Shown here: one piece after another, positions 6,730 through 16,125 of the stretch
Layout of the letters: every line of letters starts with the position of its first letter
How positions within the stretch are numbered: position 1 is the stretch's first letter
NCBI RefSeq assembly: GCF_018698455.1
Contig: NZ_JABIOQ010000023.1
Coordinates: 1 to 55,854, forward strand
Length of the DNA: 55,854 nt
Source of the DNA: Sulfurimonas sp.
GTDB taxonomy: Bacteria; Campylobacterota; Campylobacteria; Campylobacterales; Sulfurimonadaceae
Reading direction: 5' to 3'
The notes under the pieces: model-generated
Databases searched by the model: none
What the model saw: the letters and a program-made list of their open reading frames with translations, nothing else
Told to the model about the DNA's origin: nothing
Made by a program: the position numbers and the translations under genes

Positions 6730-8168
6730 TTGATTACAGTACGAAGATAACTACAGATAGAGAGTTAAACGCGATAGAAAACTTAGATGGTTCGGTTGAG
6801 AGCGATAGAGGTCGTATACTGTCTGCTCCTGCGTTTAGACGACTTCAAAAGCGAACACAAGTGTTTGCACTAGAGTTAAATGCTTCCATAAGAACGAGAC
6901 TCACTCACTCTTTAGAAGTTGCTCAGAGCGCTCGTTACATCTCAAAGAGCATTCTTACTGAACTTAAACAAGAGGGGCTTAGTTCCTATGGACTAGAAGA
7001 CATGGAAAATGCTTTCGTCTCAACATCTGAGATGACGAGTCTACTTCATGACATAGGAAACCCTCCTTTTGGGCATTTCGCAGAACAGACTATAAACAAG
7101 TGGGTACAAGTAAACGCCATTGAGATGTTAGAGTCGTTTGAAGGGAGTTCTGCTAAAAGTAAAGAGCTAAAAGAGATAGTGGCTAAAGACATAACAAACT
7201 ATGACGGTAATGCTCAAGCCATCAGAGTTATAACGAAACTACAAAGACTCAACCTTTCATATACTCAAGTCCTTTCGGTGTTAAAGTACACAAGAGGTGC
7301 TTATGAAGACAAACCCAAAGAGGGCGACTTAGACTACTTAAAAAAGAAGCCTGGGTTTTACTACAGTGAAAAAGATTTTATTGAGAAGCTACAAGACACT
7401 TTAGGAGTAGAGCATGGGCATAGGTTTCCGCTGACTTACATCATGGAAGCTGCCGATGACATCTCGTACCTTACTGCCGACTTGGAAGATTCTGTGGAGA
7501 AGGGCATTCTCTCTTTAGAAAAAGTATATAGTCTCATAAAAACCGAATGCGAGAAAGAGGGCGAGACATATCTTCTAGAGCTTATGCAAAGCAGGTATGA
7601 AAAGGCTCAGCAGAATGAAGAAGCCTACCAGTTTAGTATGTTCTTTACTATCTTTCGGACTTCCATCGTTGGTGCTTTAGTTCGTCATGTTGTTGGCATC
7701 TATGTAGAAAATCATGAGGCAATTTTTGATGGAAGTTTTAACTCTGCATTACTCGATTATGACAAAGAGAGTAAGTACTACAAAGCTATTAAAATCTTAG
7801 AAAAGATATCTAGCAAGTACATCTACCAAAACTTAGAAGTGCAAGAGTTAGAGTTACAAGGTTACTCCATTGTAAATGGACTTTTAGACATCTACAAACC
7901 ACTTTTAGAGTTAAGTCACAAAGACTTCGAGACATTGTTAAAAGACGAGAGAATAGGGTGCTTTATATCTATGAGACTTATAAAAAGAGTTTCTTCAAAA
8001 CAGATAGTGGCATACCAAAACGATGTTAAAAACCTTGATAAAGACTTAGAAGAAGAGTATGTAATCATGGAGTGGTACTACAGAGTACGACTGCTCATAG
8101 ACTATGTAAGCGGTATGACGGATGATTATGCTTTACATGAGTACCAGATGTTAACAGCGATGAAATAA
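6726..8168 (+). CDS. dgt: Deoxyguanosinetriphosphate triphosphohydrolase (dGTPase-like, HD domain)
   Basis: The protein has 480 residues, typical of the longer Dgt proteins. The HD-superfamily metal site is visible: RTRLTHSLEVAQ (His near residue 60), LLHDIGNPPFGH (HD near 107-108), and a downstream aspartate in EAADDISYLTADLED. The N-terminal DRGRILSAPAFRRLQKRTQV is the standard dGTPase opening. The enzyme hydrolyses dGTP (or other dNTPs) to the deoxynucleoside and triphosphate. dGTPases can act in antiviral defence by depleting dNTPs, and coupling to a nuclease gene upstream makes such a role plausible here. Housekeeping is equally possible. The gene converges on the minus-strand gene with only 4 nt between stops. 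Confidence 0.88.
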   Translation: MIDYSTKITTDRELNAIENLDGSVESDRGRILSAPAFRRLQKRTQVFALELNASIRTRLTHSLEVAQSARYISKSILTELKQEGLSSYGLEDMENAFVSTSEMTSLLHDIGNPPFGHFAEQTINKWVQVNAIEMLESFEGSSAKSKELKEIVAKDITNYDGNAQAIRVITKLQRLNLSYTQVLSVLKYTRGAYEDKPKEGDLDYLKKKPGFYYSEKDFIEKLQDTLGVEHGHRFPLTYIMEAADDISYLTADLEDSVEKGILSLEKVYSLIKTECEKEGETYLLELMQSRYEKAQQNEEAYQFSMFFTIFRTSIVGALVRHVVGIYVENHEAIFDGSFNSALLDYDKESKYYKAIKILEKISSKYIYQNLEVQELELQGYSIVNGLLDIYKPLLELSHKDFETLLKDERIGCFISMRLIKRVSSKQIVAYQNDVKNLDKDLEEEYVIMEWYYRVRLLIDYVSGMTDDYALHEYQMLTAMK

Positions 8169-8172
8169 AGAC

Positions 8173-9399
8173 TTATTTTCTTATGTCAGAATCTATCGCG
8201 TTTATAGCAGCTTGTAGAGTCTTCTCTTTTGAAAAGCATCTTCTAATAGTACATGAGAGATAGTCATTGTACTTAGCACTTTTAGTCAAAGTATATGGGT
8301 ACTTTATGGCTTTTATTTGTTTATATCCATCTTGTAGGTTACTTTTTTGACTTTTAAGTGTGGCTATGTTTAGTTTTTGCATTAAGTAGGCAGTTGCTAA
8401 AGCTGGTGCATCTGCTTGTTTTTCTTGGAGTTCTGACTTTAGGTTGTCTAGTGATTTCACAAGTAGTTTTTCATAAGTAAAAGAAGCTTTGAGCGAGGCT
8501 AGTTTGGCAATGTTTTGTAACATTTTTGAGAGTGCCGATGTATAGTACTTATCTTTACTCCCTGCTTTTATTTTCATGCTATCATCTGAAAGGTACCAAG
8601 TTCCTTTTTTATAAAACTTACTCTTTGCCTTAGCCAAAAGATACTCTGCAAAGTCAAGTTTTCTTTCATCATAGTTATACTCATACCCACTAATCAAAGC
8701 AGATATATAAAAGCTATAGTCTTCTAGTAAACCTTTTTGTTTTGGCTGTAAACCTAAGATAGTTTGATGGTACAACTCTCCTCTATAAAACATCAACTCT
8801 TCTAGTTTGGACAAATGTAACTCTGCTTGAAGTGCATACTTTTTATCTATATAGGCCGCATTATATAGTGCTTCTATGGCTAGTGAGTTCCATGCTGTGT
8901 TTATTTTCTTGTCAATAAATGGGTACTCTTTTGTAGCACGTACTTTTGAGAGTTTTTCACGGAGTTTATAGTAGCCATTTGGTCTTTCATCTCCATAGAC
9001 ATTTAGATGGATTTTTCCTTCAAAATTTTCATCAAACGCGAAGCCTGTTTTTGCAATCTCTTTTGAGGTGAAAGTAAAGTACTCACCTTCTATATGGTTA
9101 GTGTCAGCATCACTTGCTCCATAAAAAAGGTCATCTTTTTTATATCTTTTATTTAACATGTCTATAGTCTCAACAACAACATCTTTATATAGTTTTTTAT
9201 TGCTATAAATATATGCTTTTGTATATACACTAATGAGTTCAGACTGAGAATAAAGCATTTTTTCAAAATGAGGAATTTCCCAAGCTGCATCAACACTGTA
9301 TCGAAAGAATCCACCATCTATGTGGTCATATAGACCACGAAGTGCCATTGTGTCAAGCATTTCATAACTGTACTCTTTAAGCTCTTCATCACCTGCCAC
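8173..9399 (-). pseudogene. 5'-truncated YyaL/SSP411-like gene (thioredoxin-domain protein, DUF255 family)
   Basis: The 408 residues match the C-terminal two-thirds of YyaL/spermatogenesis-associated protein 20-like proteins: LYDHIDGGFFRYSVDAAWEI, PHFEKMLYSQSEL, YGASDADT and EGEYFTFT, then an (alpha/alpha)-barrel. Family members are about 650-700 residues with an N-terminal thioredoxin-like domain, which is absent here. The reading starts at GTG (9399). Upstream the same frame reads VALTLV from a TAA, and homology should continue there, so the start is an artefact of truncation. The break lies at about 9400-9415, where the sequence changes to the end of a primase gene on the other strand. This is best explained by insertion of a mobile element followed by deletion. 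Confidence 0.75.
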
Positions 9400-9420
9400 A
9401 AGAGTTAAAGCAACTTACTC
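9399..9420. other. Junction between the truncated yyaL-like gene and the truncated primase gene
   Basis: To the left, minus-strand coding for a YyaL-like protein loses its frame. To the right, a plus-strand frame begins in mid-protein with no start codon of its own. Two genes, both missing their 5' parts, meet head to head. This marks an illegitimate junction, possibly the left edge of the integrated element. No direct repeat can be assigned as an attachment site because the other edge is outside or unclear. Confidence 0.55.
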
Positions 9421-9656
9421 AAAATAAAGTACTCGTAATCCTACAAGACAACGATGATAGCTTTAAAAGAATAGTGCCTGCAATTGAAGATTTTTTTTCT
9501 ACATCCCTAGGTATTGTGATAATTGACTTTGAAAAAGTACTTGGTACAGAGTTGGAAAAAGGTTACGATTTTAGAGATTTCTGTAACCAAATTGCTGATG
9601 TACAAGAGATAAAAAATAAACTTATCCAGGAGATAAAAAATGGGTTTAGGACTTAA
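9402..9656 (+). pseudogene. 3' remnant of a toprim-like primase gene
   Basis: The frame is open from the junction and encodes KVLVILQDNDDSFKRIVPAI, then a domain ending KNKLIQEIKNGFRT. The pattern of a hydrophobic strand followed by QDND resembles the DxD strand of a toprim domain in mobile-element primases. A GTG at 9474 could start a 60-residue product, but the recognisable strand lies upstream of it, so this is a truncated gene. It overlaps the SF3 helicase gene by 17 nt and carries that gene's Shine-Dalgarno, consistent with a former primase-helicase pair. Confidence 0.5.
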
Positions 9657-11274
9657 AGTAGAAGATATCCAAGGAGCTAAGGAAAAATTAGCTCTTGGTG
9701 GAAATGAGATACCAGTAGTGGGGACTATAGAAAATATTTCTAATGAGAATTATACAATAACTCAAGAAAATAGACCAGCCAATAATATGCTTTTAGGTAA
9801 AAAGTTCAATAAGGTTACCAATCCTCTAGAACTAATAGCATACATGTTGGATTCTCTTAGTGAAGTTGATTTGATTGCAACTTTAACAGAGAAAATTGGC
9901 GATGATTTAAATAAGTACCAGAAGAAGGTAGTGGACGAAAATGGCGTCGAAACAAGTGTTATAGATCCATTGAAAGTTCCCAGAAATTTATACATTGTAG
10001 CTGTTATTGAAGAGTTGAGAATTGCTGGTGAAAAGTTTGGCTGGTCGTTGGCTCAGCAAGATAACATGTTATATCTTTACAATGGAACATATTGGGTAAG
10101 AATTGAAGATTCTGTAATGAAAAATTTTATAGCTAAAGCAGCAATAAAAATGGGTTACTACTCTCCAGCAGATGCTATGACTTCTGGCTTTGAAGTTGCA
10201 GCTTTTAAGCAATTTCTGACATCTTCATACTTACCAAGTCCAGAGGTTGATAAATCAAAAGTATTGATAAACTTGCTTAATGGTACATATGAGGTAACTG
10301 AGAACGGTGGAGTTTTACGAGAACACAGAAAAGAAGATTTTATCACATACTGCTTAGGATTTGAGTATGATCCAACTGCTACAGCACCTCTTTTTACACG
10401 CTATCTTAACAGAGTCCTACCAGATACAAGTAGTCAAATTGTCTTACAAGAGTTTCATGGGTACATTTTCACTAAAAATCTCAAGTTAGAAAAAGCAATG
10501 GTTTTAAAAGGTAATGGCCAAAATGGTAAGTCTGTTCAGTATGAAATAACATCTGCAATGCTTGGGGAACATAATATTGCAACTAAATCTCTCGGTGACC
10601 TTGTAAACAACGATAGTGGGAATGATAGCCGAGCAAAACTAAAAGATAAGCTTGTGAACTATGGTTCAGAGATAAGTGCTGCTAACATGGAGATTGATAT
10701 ATTTAAACGATTAGTATCTGGTGAGCCAGTTGCTGCACGTGAAAAGTATAAAACTTCATTTGATTTGCGTAACAACTGTAAGTTTATATTTAACGCGAAT
10801 AAGCTTCCTTCCAATGTAGAAAATACAGAAGCTTATTTCAGACGTTTTCTTATAGTTCCTTATGATGAGACTATAACTGAAGATGAAAAAGATCCTGAAC
10901 TTCATATCAAGATAATAGCTAATGAACTTCCAGGAGTTTTAAATTGGGCGATTGAAGGCTTAAATAGAATACTTAAAAATAAAAAGTTTAGTGAATGTGC
11001 TGCATCTGAAGAGGCTCTTGATACTTACAAAAAAGAGAGTAATAGTGTTGCGATGATGATAGAAGATGAGTGCTTTGTTGATGGTCGTAAATATGATAAA
11101 GACTATCGTATACCTAATAAAGCCATATACAATATTTACAGAGAATATTGTGCAGGCAGTGGCATGAGAGCATTAAACAAAATAAACTTTTCTAAAGAGC
11201 TTAAACACTTAGGTTTTGAGCAATATCGTTCCGGTGGTGAGCGTGGTTTTCTTATTGCTAAAGTAACCCAATAA
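9640..11274 (+). CDS. Phage/plasmid primase, P4-type: D5-like N-terminal region and SF3 helicase
   Basis: The protein has 544 residues. The Walker A motif is GNGQNGKS (about residues 291-298). The SF3 B and C motifs follow in LVNYGSEISAANMEIDIFKR and CKFIFNANKLP, and a D5-like winged-helix C-terminus (residues 470-544) completes the domain. The N-terminal half contains the D5_N-like YLYNGTYWVRIEDSVMKNFI. ATG 9640 has AGGAG (9628-9632) about 7 nt upstream. Such proteins open the origin and unwind DNA for replication of satellites, plasmids and integrative elements. It marks the flanking DNA as a mobile element remnant. No integrase, capsid or relaxase gene is in the window, so the type of element is unresolved. 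Confidence 0.85.
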   Translation: MGLGLKVEDIQGAKEKLALGGNEIPVVGTIENISNENYTITQENRPANNMLLGKKFNKVTNPLELIAYMLDSLSEVDLIATLTEKIGDDLNKYQKKVVDENGVETSVIDPLKVPRNLYIVAVIEELRIAGEKFGWSLAQQDNMLYLYNGTYWVRIEDSVMKNFIAKAAIKMGYYSPADAMTSGFEVAAFKQFLTSSYLPSPEVDKSKVLINLLNGTYEVTENGGVLREHRKEDFITYCLGFEYDPTATAPLFTRYLNRVLPDTSSQIVLQEFHGYIFTKNLKLEKAMVLKGNGQNGKSVQYEITSAMLGEHNIATKSLGDLVNNDSGNDSRAKLKDKLVNYGSEISAANMEIDIFKRLVSGEPVAAREKYKTSFDLRNNCKFIFNANKLPSNVENTEAYFRRFLIVPYDETITEDEKDPELHIKIIANELPGVLNWAIEGLNRILKNKKFSECAASEEALDTYKKESNSVAMMIEDECFVDGRKYDKDYRIPNKAIYNIYREYCAGSGMRALNKINFSKELKHLGFEQYRSGGERGFLIAKVTQ

Positions 11275-11306
11275 AATGTTCCATGTAGTGTCATAACTGT
11301 TATATC

Positions 11307-11334
11307 TGTCATTTATGTTGTGACATAAGTGACA
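11307..11334. repeat. Inverted repeat after the SF3 helicase gene
   Basis: The 12-nt arms TGTCATTTATGT (11307-11318) and ACATAAGTGACA (11323-11334) pair with one mismatch around a 4-nt loop. Further TGTCAT/ATGAC words lie on both sides (11289-11342). This could be an operator, an iteron-like site for the replication protein, or a transcript-end hairpin; no U-tract follows directly. Confidence 0.45.
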
Positions 11335-11395
11335 GGTATGACGCTCCTGAAGAACTTAATTTAAGCAAAAACGATTTTTTTTACAATATTTCCCT

Positions 11396-11401
11396 TATAA
11401 T
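11396..11401 (+). promoter_or_regulatory. -10 element before the methyltransferase-HNH pair
   Basis: A perfect TATAAT lies 45 nt upstream of the ATG at 11447. No good -35 hexamer is seen, but a run of T (11374-11382) precedes it, as is common for sigma-70 promoters in epsilonproteobacteria. Confidence 0.4.
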
Positions 11402-11446
11402 TAGTACAGAAATCCAAGTTTTATTTCATTTAGCTAAAATCATACT

Positions 11447-12040
11447 ATGCGAACAGTAGAGTACTATGATAAAAACTCTTTAACATTAATAAAAAGATAT
11501 GATAGTGCTGATATGTCACTGCTGTATCAAGTACTTCTGAAGTATATTCCAAAAAAATCAATTGTTTTAGATATTGGGTTTGGTTCTGGTCGTGACTTGA
11601 GTTTTCTAAATAATGAAGGTTATGACATATGGGGCATAGATCCATCTAATAACTTTGTAATGAACGCAAAAAAAAGATTTCCAAGCATTCAAAATCATTT
11701 TCTTCAAGCTGCAGTACCATTTGATGCAAATACAATAGGGTCGGATAAGAAGTTTGATGCTATTGTTTGTATAGCTATGTGGATGCATCTTAATCGTGAT
11801 ACTTATGCTGATTCAGTTGCTAGTATAGTAAGTGTGGCTAAATCAAATGCAACAGTGGTTATTAGCTATTCTGAAGGTAGTAGGGTGGATGATGAAAGAT
11901 GTTTTGAAGAGGTTGATTTAAAATATATGAATAAATTATTTAAAGATAATGGTTTTACTCTTGTTGAAACTATTGTAAATGGGGATAGTCTCAATAGAAA
12001 TAGCCTATCTTGGGTTACGGTTGTATTTAAGCATGATTGA
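11447..12040 (+). CDS. Class I SAM-dependent methyltransferase
   Basis: The protein has 197 residues. SAM-binding motif I is VLDIGFGSGRDLSFL (about residues 40-54), followed by the acidic loop WGIDPSNNF (about 63-71) and a motif IV-like FDAIVCIAMWMHL (about 104-116). No target-recognition domain and no DPPY/NPPY signature is visible, so a small molecule, protein or RNA base is more likely the substrate than DNA. It overlaps the HNH gene by 8 nt, so the two form a coupled pair at the left end of the helicase-nuclease array. Confidence 0.8.
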   Translation: MRTVEYYDKNSLTLIKRYDSADMSLLYQVLLKYIPKKSIVLDIGFGSGRDLSFLNNEGYDIWGIDPSNNFVMNAKKRFPSIQNHFLQAAVPFDANTIGSDKKFDAIVCIAMWMHLNRDTYADSVASIVSVAKSNATVVISYSEGSRVDDERCFEEVDLKYMNKLFKDNGFTLVETIVNGDSLNRNSLSWVTVVFKHD

Positions 12041-13160
12041 TACTGAAGCGTTAAGACAAATCAATTATATTATTGAAAATGATTCAACTTCTAGCACTTA
12101 CAAGTATGTATTATTAAAGAGTGTTATTAATGCTTCTCAAAAGTACGACCACCTCATAAGCATAGAAAACTCTAGAGCAAACATTCCTTTAGGACTTATA
12201 GTTGAGCAATGGATACTAGACTATATGCCATTTGTATTTAAAAACATCGCCCAGCAACATAACAAGACTGTTCTTGATAAGCCTATAACTACAATCTACA
12301 ATAATATATTTATGCTTCTTAATCTAGACACATCAGTAGAGTGGACATATGCATATATACAATTCACTAAAGCACTGCAAAACCCAAATATGTCAGTAGA
12401 ATTATCTAAAGAGTTTTTAAAACTATCAAAAAAGATAGCAGATAAAATTGTAAAGATGCCTATGCGTTTCACTGGAAAACTAGATTATGAGTTTTTTACT
12501 CCAAATCAACTTAATTTTGGAACAGTGAAACTTGCTAAAGATGAAGTTTATAATTCTAGCTTTTTAGTCAACAGTTTTGAGTATTTTTCTATATCTGAAC
12601 AACACTATAATATTTTTAGATATTTAGGCCAGACTCTTTATGGTACATCAACAATTATGTCTAAATGGAAGCAAAAAACTATATCTTTAAATGCTGATCA
12701 GGAGATTACAAGAGATATTATAGATAAACTTTCAAGTGATACCTTAGAGATTAGAGAAACATCTTCTATAAGAAAGATACTTACTGGAGAAAAAGAATGT
12801 ATTTGGTCTGGTAAGGAACTTAAAGATAGTAACTATGATGTAGATCATGTACTGCCATTTTCAGTATGGTTTAATAATGATTTGTGGAATATGTTGCCAA
12901 CTGATAGAGTAGTTAACCAAAAAAACAAAAGAGATAAGATACCAACTAGAAAACTTATTGAAAATAGATCTGATGTGATTATCAAATATTGGGAAAGTTA
13001 CGAGAAGGCTATGCCTTTACTATTTAAGTCTCAGGTTGAGGTTTCATTAGTGGGAACTGGCATACAAATAGATAAAATGTTTGATACTGCTATTGAATCA
13101 CTATGTAGGAAAAGTGATTACTTAGTTTTTGATAGAGGACATGACAGTTTTAGTATATAA
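12033..13160 (+). CDS. HNH endonuclease-domain protein
   Basis: The protein has 375 residues from ATG 12033. A longer reading from 11979 runs through the methyltransferase gene and is rejected. The HNH nuclease lies at about residues 255-310: CIWSGKELKDSNYDVDHVLP, then WNMLPTDRVVNQKNKRDK, with the DH pair near 270 and the last Asn/His position supplied by NQKNK. The N-terminal 240 residues are helical and not recognised. The 8-nt overlap with the methyltransferase gene makes it a two-gene module. A methyltransferase plus HNH nuclease could be a modification-dependent nuclease pair; this is inference from linkage. Confidence 0.75.
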   Translation: MIDTEALRQINYIIENDSTSSTYKYVLLKSVINASQKYDHLISIENSRANIPLGLIVEQWILDYMPFVFKNIAQQHNKTVLDKPITTIYNNIFMLLNLDTSVEWTYAYIQFTKALQNPNMSVELSKEFLKLSKKIADKIVKMPMRFTGKLDYEFFTPNQLNFGTVKLAKDEVYNSSFLVNSFEYFSISEQHYNIFRYLGQTLYGTSTIMSKWKQKTISLNADQEITRDIIDKLSSDTLEIRETSSIRKILTGEKECIWSGKELKDSNYDVDHVLPFSVWFNNDLWNMLPTDRVVNQKNKRDKIPTRKLIENRSDVIIKYWESYEKAMPLLFKSQVEVSLVGTGIQIDKMFDTAIESLCRKSDYLVFDRGHDSFSI

Positions 13161-13211
13161 AACATGTATTACTATTCAGTAAGAAAAACTAACAAAAATA
13201 AACATAAAAAA

Positions 13212-13276
13212 TATAATAGTTGTTTATATTATCTTTAACAATCTCTAGGGCATAATAAGTTAAAAATATTATTATG
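13212..13276 (+). promoter_or_regulatory. Putative promoter and inverted repeat before the first large operon
   Basis: TATAAT at 13212-13217 is the best -10, without a clear -35. An inverted repeat with 8-nt perfect arms (CATAATAA 13251-13258, TTATTATG 13269-13276) lies just before the start codon at 13288 and could be an operator or leader hairpin. The 18-bp operator found before 39842, 52600 and 55164 is not present here. Confidence 0.35.
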
Positions 13277-13287
13277 GGTAAGTATAA

Positions 13288-16125
13288 ATGTCAAAATCTA
13301 ACAAATCATATACACCAGGCCAAAGAGTAATTATCCGAGATACTGAATGGACAATACGAAAAGTTGATATATTAGCTGATGATGGTTATGAGCTGACATG
13401 TGATGGAGTTTCAAACTTTGTAAAAGGTAAAGAAGCGATCTTTCTGACTACATATGAAAAAGAGATTCAGGTAGTCGATCCACTTGAGACAAAATTTATC
13501 ATAGATAAGTCTAGCGGATTTACTAAATCATTACTCTATATGGAATCACTTTTAAAAGATGTAGTTCCAACGGATAACAAAATTCACAGAGCTAATAAAG
13601 CTGCTATGGATACAGTTTCTTATCAATTTGAACCAGCACTACAAGCACTGAACCAACCAAGACAAAGAATCCTTATGGCTGATGCAGTGGGTCTTGGTAA
13701 AACACTTGAAGCTGGTATTCTTGCTACAGAACTTATTAAAAGAGGAAAGGGTAAGCGTATACTTGTTCTTGCAGTTAAAAGTATGTTAACACAGTTTCAA
13801 AAAGAGTTTTGGAACCGTTTCTCCATTCCTTTAACTAGGCTTGATTCTCAAGGTATTCAAAGAGTAAGAAATAAGATTCCTGCAAACATGAATCCATTTT
13901 TCTACTATGACAAATCTATTATCTCTATAGATACGCTAAAACAAGAAGCTCTTTATCGTTCTTATATTGAAGAGTCGTATTGGGATATTATCATCATAGA
14001 TGAAGCACACAATGTTGCAGATAGAAACAGTGGTTCTCAGAAGTCAAAATTGGCGAAACTTATCTCATCGAGATGTGACACCTTAATGATGCTCTCAGCA
14101 ACTCCTCATGATGGTAGTGCTAAAAGTTTTGCATCACTGCTTAATATGCTAGATCCAACAGCTATCTCAAATTCTAATGATTACAGTATAGATGATTTTA
14201 AAGATAAGGGTTTAGTGATACGAAGATTTAAAAAAGATATCGCTGATCAAGTAAGTGATGAATTTAAAACTAGAGAGATCTTTACAATAAAATCAAATGC
14301 CAGTATCGCTGAAGAGGCTGTGTTTGAGTTTATTTCTACTATAAGTTTTAAATCTATTGATAACAAAAAAAGAAAAGCAAGTGAGCTTTTTAAAACAACA
14401 CTTACTAAATCTCTTCTCTCTTCACCTATAGCATGTATAGAGTCTATAAAAAACAGAATCAAAAAGATAGAAAAACTAGAAGATGATTATAGTGACGATA
14501 TTGATACACTAGAGCTATTACTTGAAAAACTAGAAGATATAGATGAAAATAGCTTTTCAAAATACAATGAACTTGTAAACTTGATTCAAAAACAGATGAA
14601 ATGGAAAAAAGCAACTGACGATAGAATAGTTATCTTCACTGAGCGTATTAAAACATTAGAGTTTTTAAAAGAACATCTTCAACGTGATCTTAAACTTAAT
14701 GATAAAGCTATCGTTACTATGACAGGCTCTACTATGAGCGATATAGAGATAAACAAAGTAGTTGAAGACTTTGGTCAAGAAAACTCAAAAGTGAGACTTC
14801 TTATAGCTACAGATGTTGCTAGTGAGGGTATAAACTTACACTATCTATCTCACAGACTTATTCACTTTGATATACCATGGTCGCTTATGACATTCCAACA
14901 AAGAAATGGTAGGGTAGATAGATACGGACAAGAACAAAATCCAGAGATCTACTACATGCAAACACTCTCGCAAGATGAAGAGTTTAAGGGTGATAACAGA
15001 ATCTTAGAGATACTCATCAAAAAAGATGAACAAGCCGCTGAAAATATTGGCGATCCAAGTGCATTTCTCAATGTATATGATGTAAATGAAGAGGAAAAAA
15101 TAGTAGCTGAAGCTATGGTTAACGGTAAAGATGCTGAGCAGTTTAGTAAAGAGTTGGATGATAATGCAGGAGAGGCTGAGTTTGATTTTTTATCGAGTCT
15201 AAATGAGACAGAAGATGAAGGCAGTTCAACAACATCTACAAAAGAAGAGCTTATAGAAGCACTTTCTTTTTATGAAGATGATTTAAAATACACATCAAAT
15301 GCACTCAGATTTTTACAAGAGTCTCAAACTATAGATGTACGCTATGAAGAGGACAGAATAGAGCTTTTTGCAAGTGAACTTGAAGATCTCAAATACCGAT
15401 TTAAAATGCTCCCTCGTGAGGTTATTCCAGAAAACTGGCACTTTGAACTTACAAATGATATAGATGTAATAAATCAAGAGATAAAAAACTCTAGAAAAGA
15501 TGAATCAGCATGGCCAAATATTCATTATTTGTGGGAACAGCATCCACTTTTAGAGTGGATTAAAGATAAGCTCCTTAGCAACTTTGACAGACTGCAAGCC
15601 CCAGTTCTAAAACTTACTACTCTAGGAGCTGATGAACTCATATATATCATTAGTGGACTCATTCCAAATAAAAAAGCACAGCCAATGATAAATGAATGGG
15701 TAGGGGTTAAGTTCAAAAACAACTCTTTCGACTCCATCTTAACCTTAGATGAAGTGTTTGAGCAAACACAGATAACAACCAAGAAGTTTCCCAACTCTGC
15801 AAATGATTATGAGTTATCAAGCATAGAACAAAACCTATCAGAAGCTATAGAAGAAGCGAAAAAGCATATTCAAAAACAAAGAGATGCTTTTGATGACGTA
15901 ATGAGTACGAAAGTATTAGAACAACTCGAAGAGTTAGAAAAATTAAAAATAAGACACTTAGGGCAGTTAGAGATTGACTTTAACCAAGAGTCAAAAAGAT
16001 TAGAAAAGCAAAGAGATATAGATAAAATATTTAAAGATTATCATAACTGGATCAAAGACTCTATGGAGATTGAGAATGAACCGTTTATTCAAGTTATATC
16101 TGTTTTAAAAGGGAGTGAATCATGA
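13288..16125 (+). CDS. SNF2-family helicase, DrmD-like
   Basis: The protein has 945 residues. After about 110 residues of N-terminal domain comes a SNF2/RapA-type motor: Walker A DAVGLGKTLEAG (about 131-142), DEAH (about 237), LSATPHDGSA (about 268), and the second RecA lobe with ATDVASEGINL (about 509) and QQRNGRVDRYGQ (about 535-546). The last 100 residues are a charged coiled coil (EEAKKHIQKQRDAFDDV onward). Size, layout and a 4-nt overlap with a giant adenine methylase gene are as in drmD-drmMI of class 1 DISARM. It probably translocates on dsDNA to help sense or process unmethylated DNA. A RapA-like housekeeping role is unlikely in this context. First gene of a seven-gene operon. Confidence 0.85.
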   Translation: MSKSNKSYTPGQRVIIRDTEWTIRKVDILADDGYELTCDGVSNFVKGKEAIFLTTYEKEIQVVDPLETKFIIDKSSGFTKSLLYMESLLKDVVPTDNKIHRANKAAMDTVSYQFEPALQALNQPRQRILMADAVGLGKTLEAGILATELIKRGKGKRILVLAVKSMLTQFQKEFWNRFSIPLTRLDSQGIQRVRNKIPANMNPFFYYDKSIISIDTLKQEALYRSYIEESYWDIIIIDEAHNVADRNSGSQKSKLAKLISSRCDTLMMLSATPHDGSAKSFASLLNMLDPTAISNSNDYSIDDFKDKGLVIRRFKKDIADQVSDEFKTREIFTIKSNASIAEEAVFEFISTISFKSIDNKKRKASELFKTTLTKSLLSSPIACIESIKNRIKKIEKLEDDYSDDIDTLELLLEKLEDIDENSFSKYNELVNLIQKQMKWKKATDDRIVIFTERIKTLEFLKEHLQRDLKLNDKAIVTMTGSTMSDIEINKVVEDFGQENSKVRLLIATDVASEGINLHYLSHRLIHFDIPWSLMTFQQRNGRVDRYGQEQNPEIYYMQTLSQDEEFKGDNRILEILIKKDEQAAENIGDPSAFLNVYDVNEEEKIVAEAMVNGKDAEQFSKELDDNAGEAEFDFLSSLNETEDEGSSTTSTKEELIEALSFYEDDLKYTSNALRFLQESQTIDVRYEEDRIELFASELEDLKYRFKMLPREVIPENWHFELTNDIDVINQEIKNSRKDESAWPNIHYLWEQHPLLEWIKDKLLSNFDRLQAPVLKLTTLGADELIYIISGLIPNKKAQPMINEWVGVKFKNNSFDSILTLDEVFEQTQITTKKFPNSANDYELSSIEQNLSEAIEEAKKHIQKQRDAFDDVMSTKVLEQLEELEKLKIRHLGQLEIDFNQESKRLEKQRDIDKIFKDYHNWIKDSMEIENEPFIQVISVLKGSES

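Noticed and set aside
9397-9399. GTG 9399 as the true start of the YyaL-like gene
   Set aside because: The product would begin in the middle of the conserved barrel domain, with the thioredoxin domain missing; truncation is the better explanation.
11979-12032. Upstream start for the HNH gene
   Set aside because: It would place 18 residues across the methyltransferase gene; ATG 12033 gives the standard 8-nt overlap.
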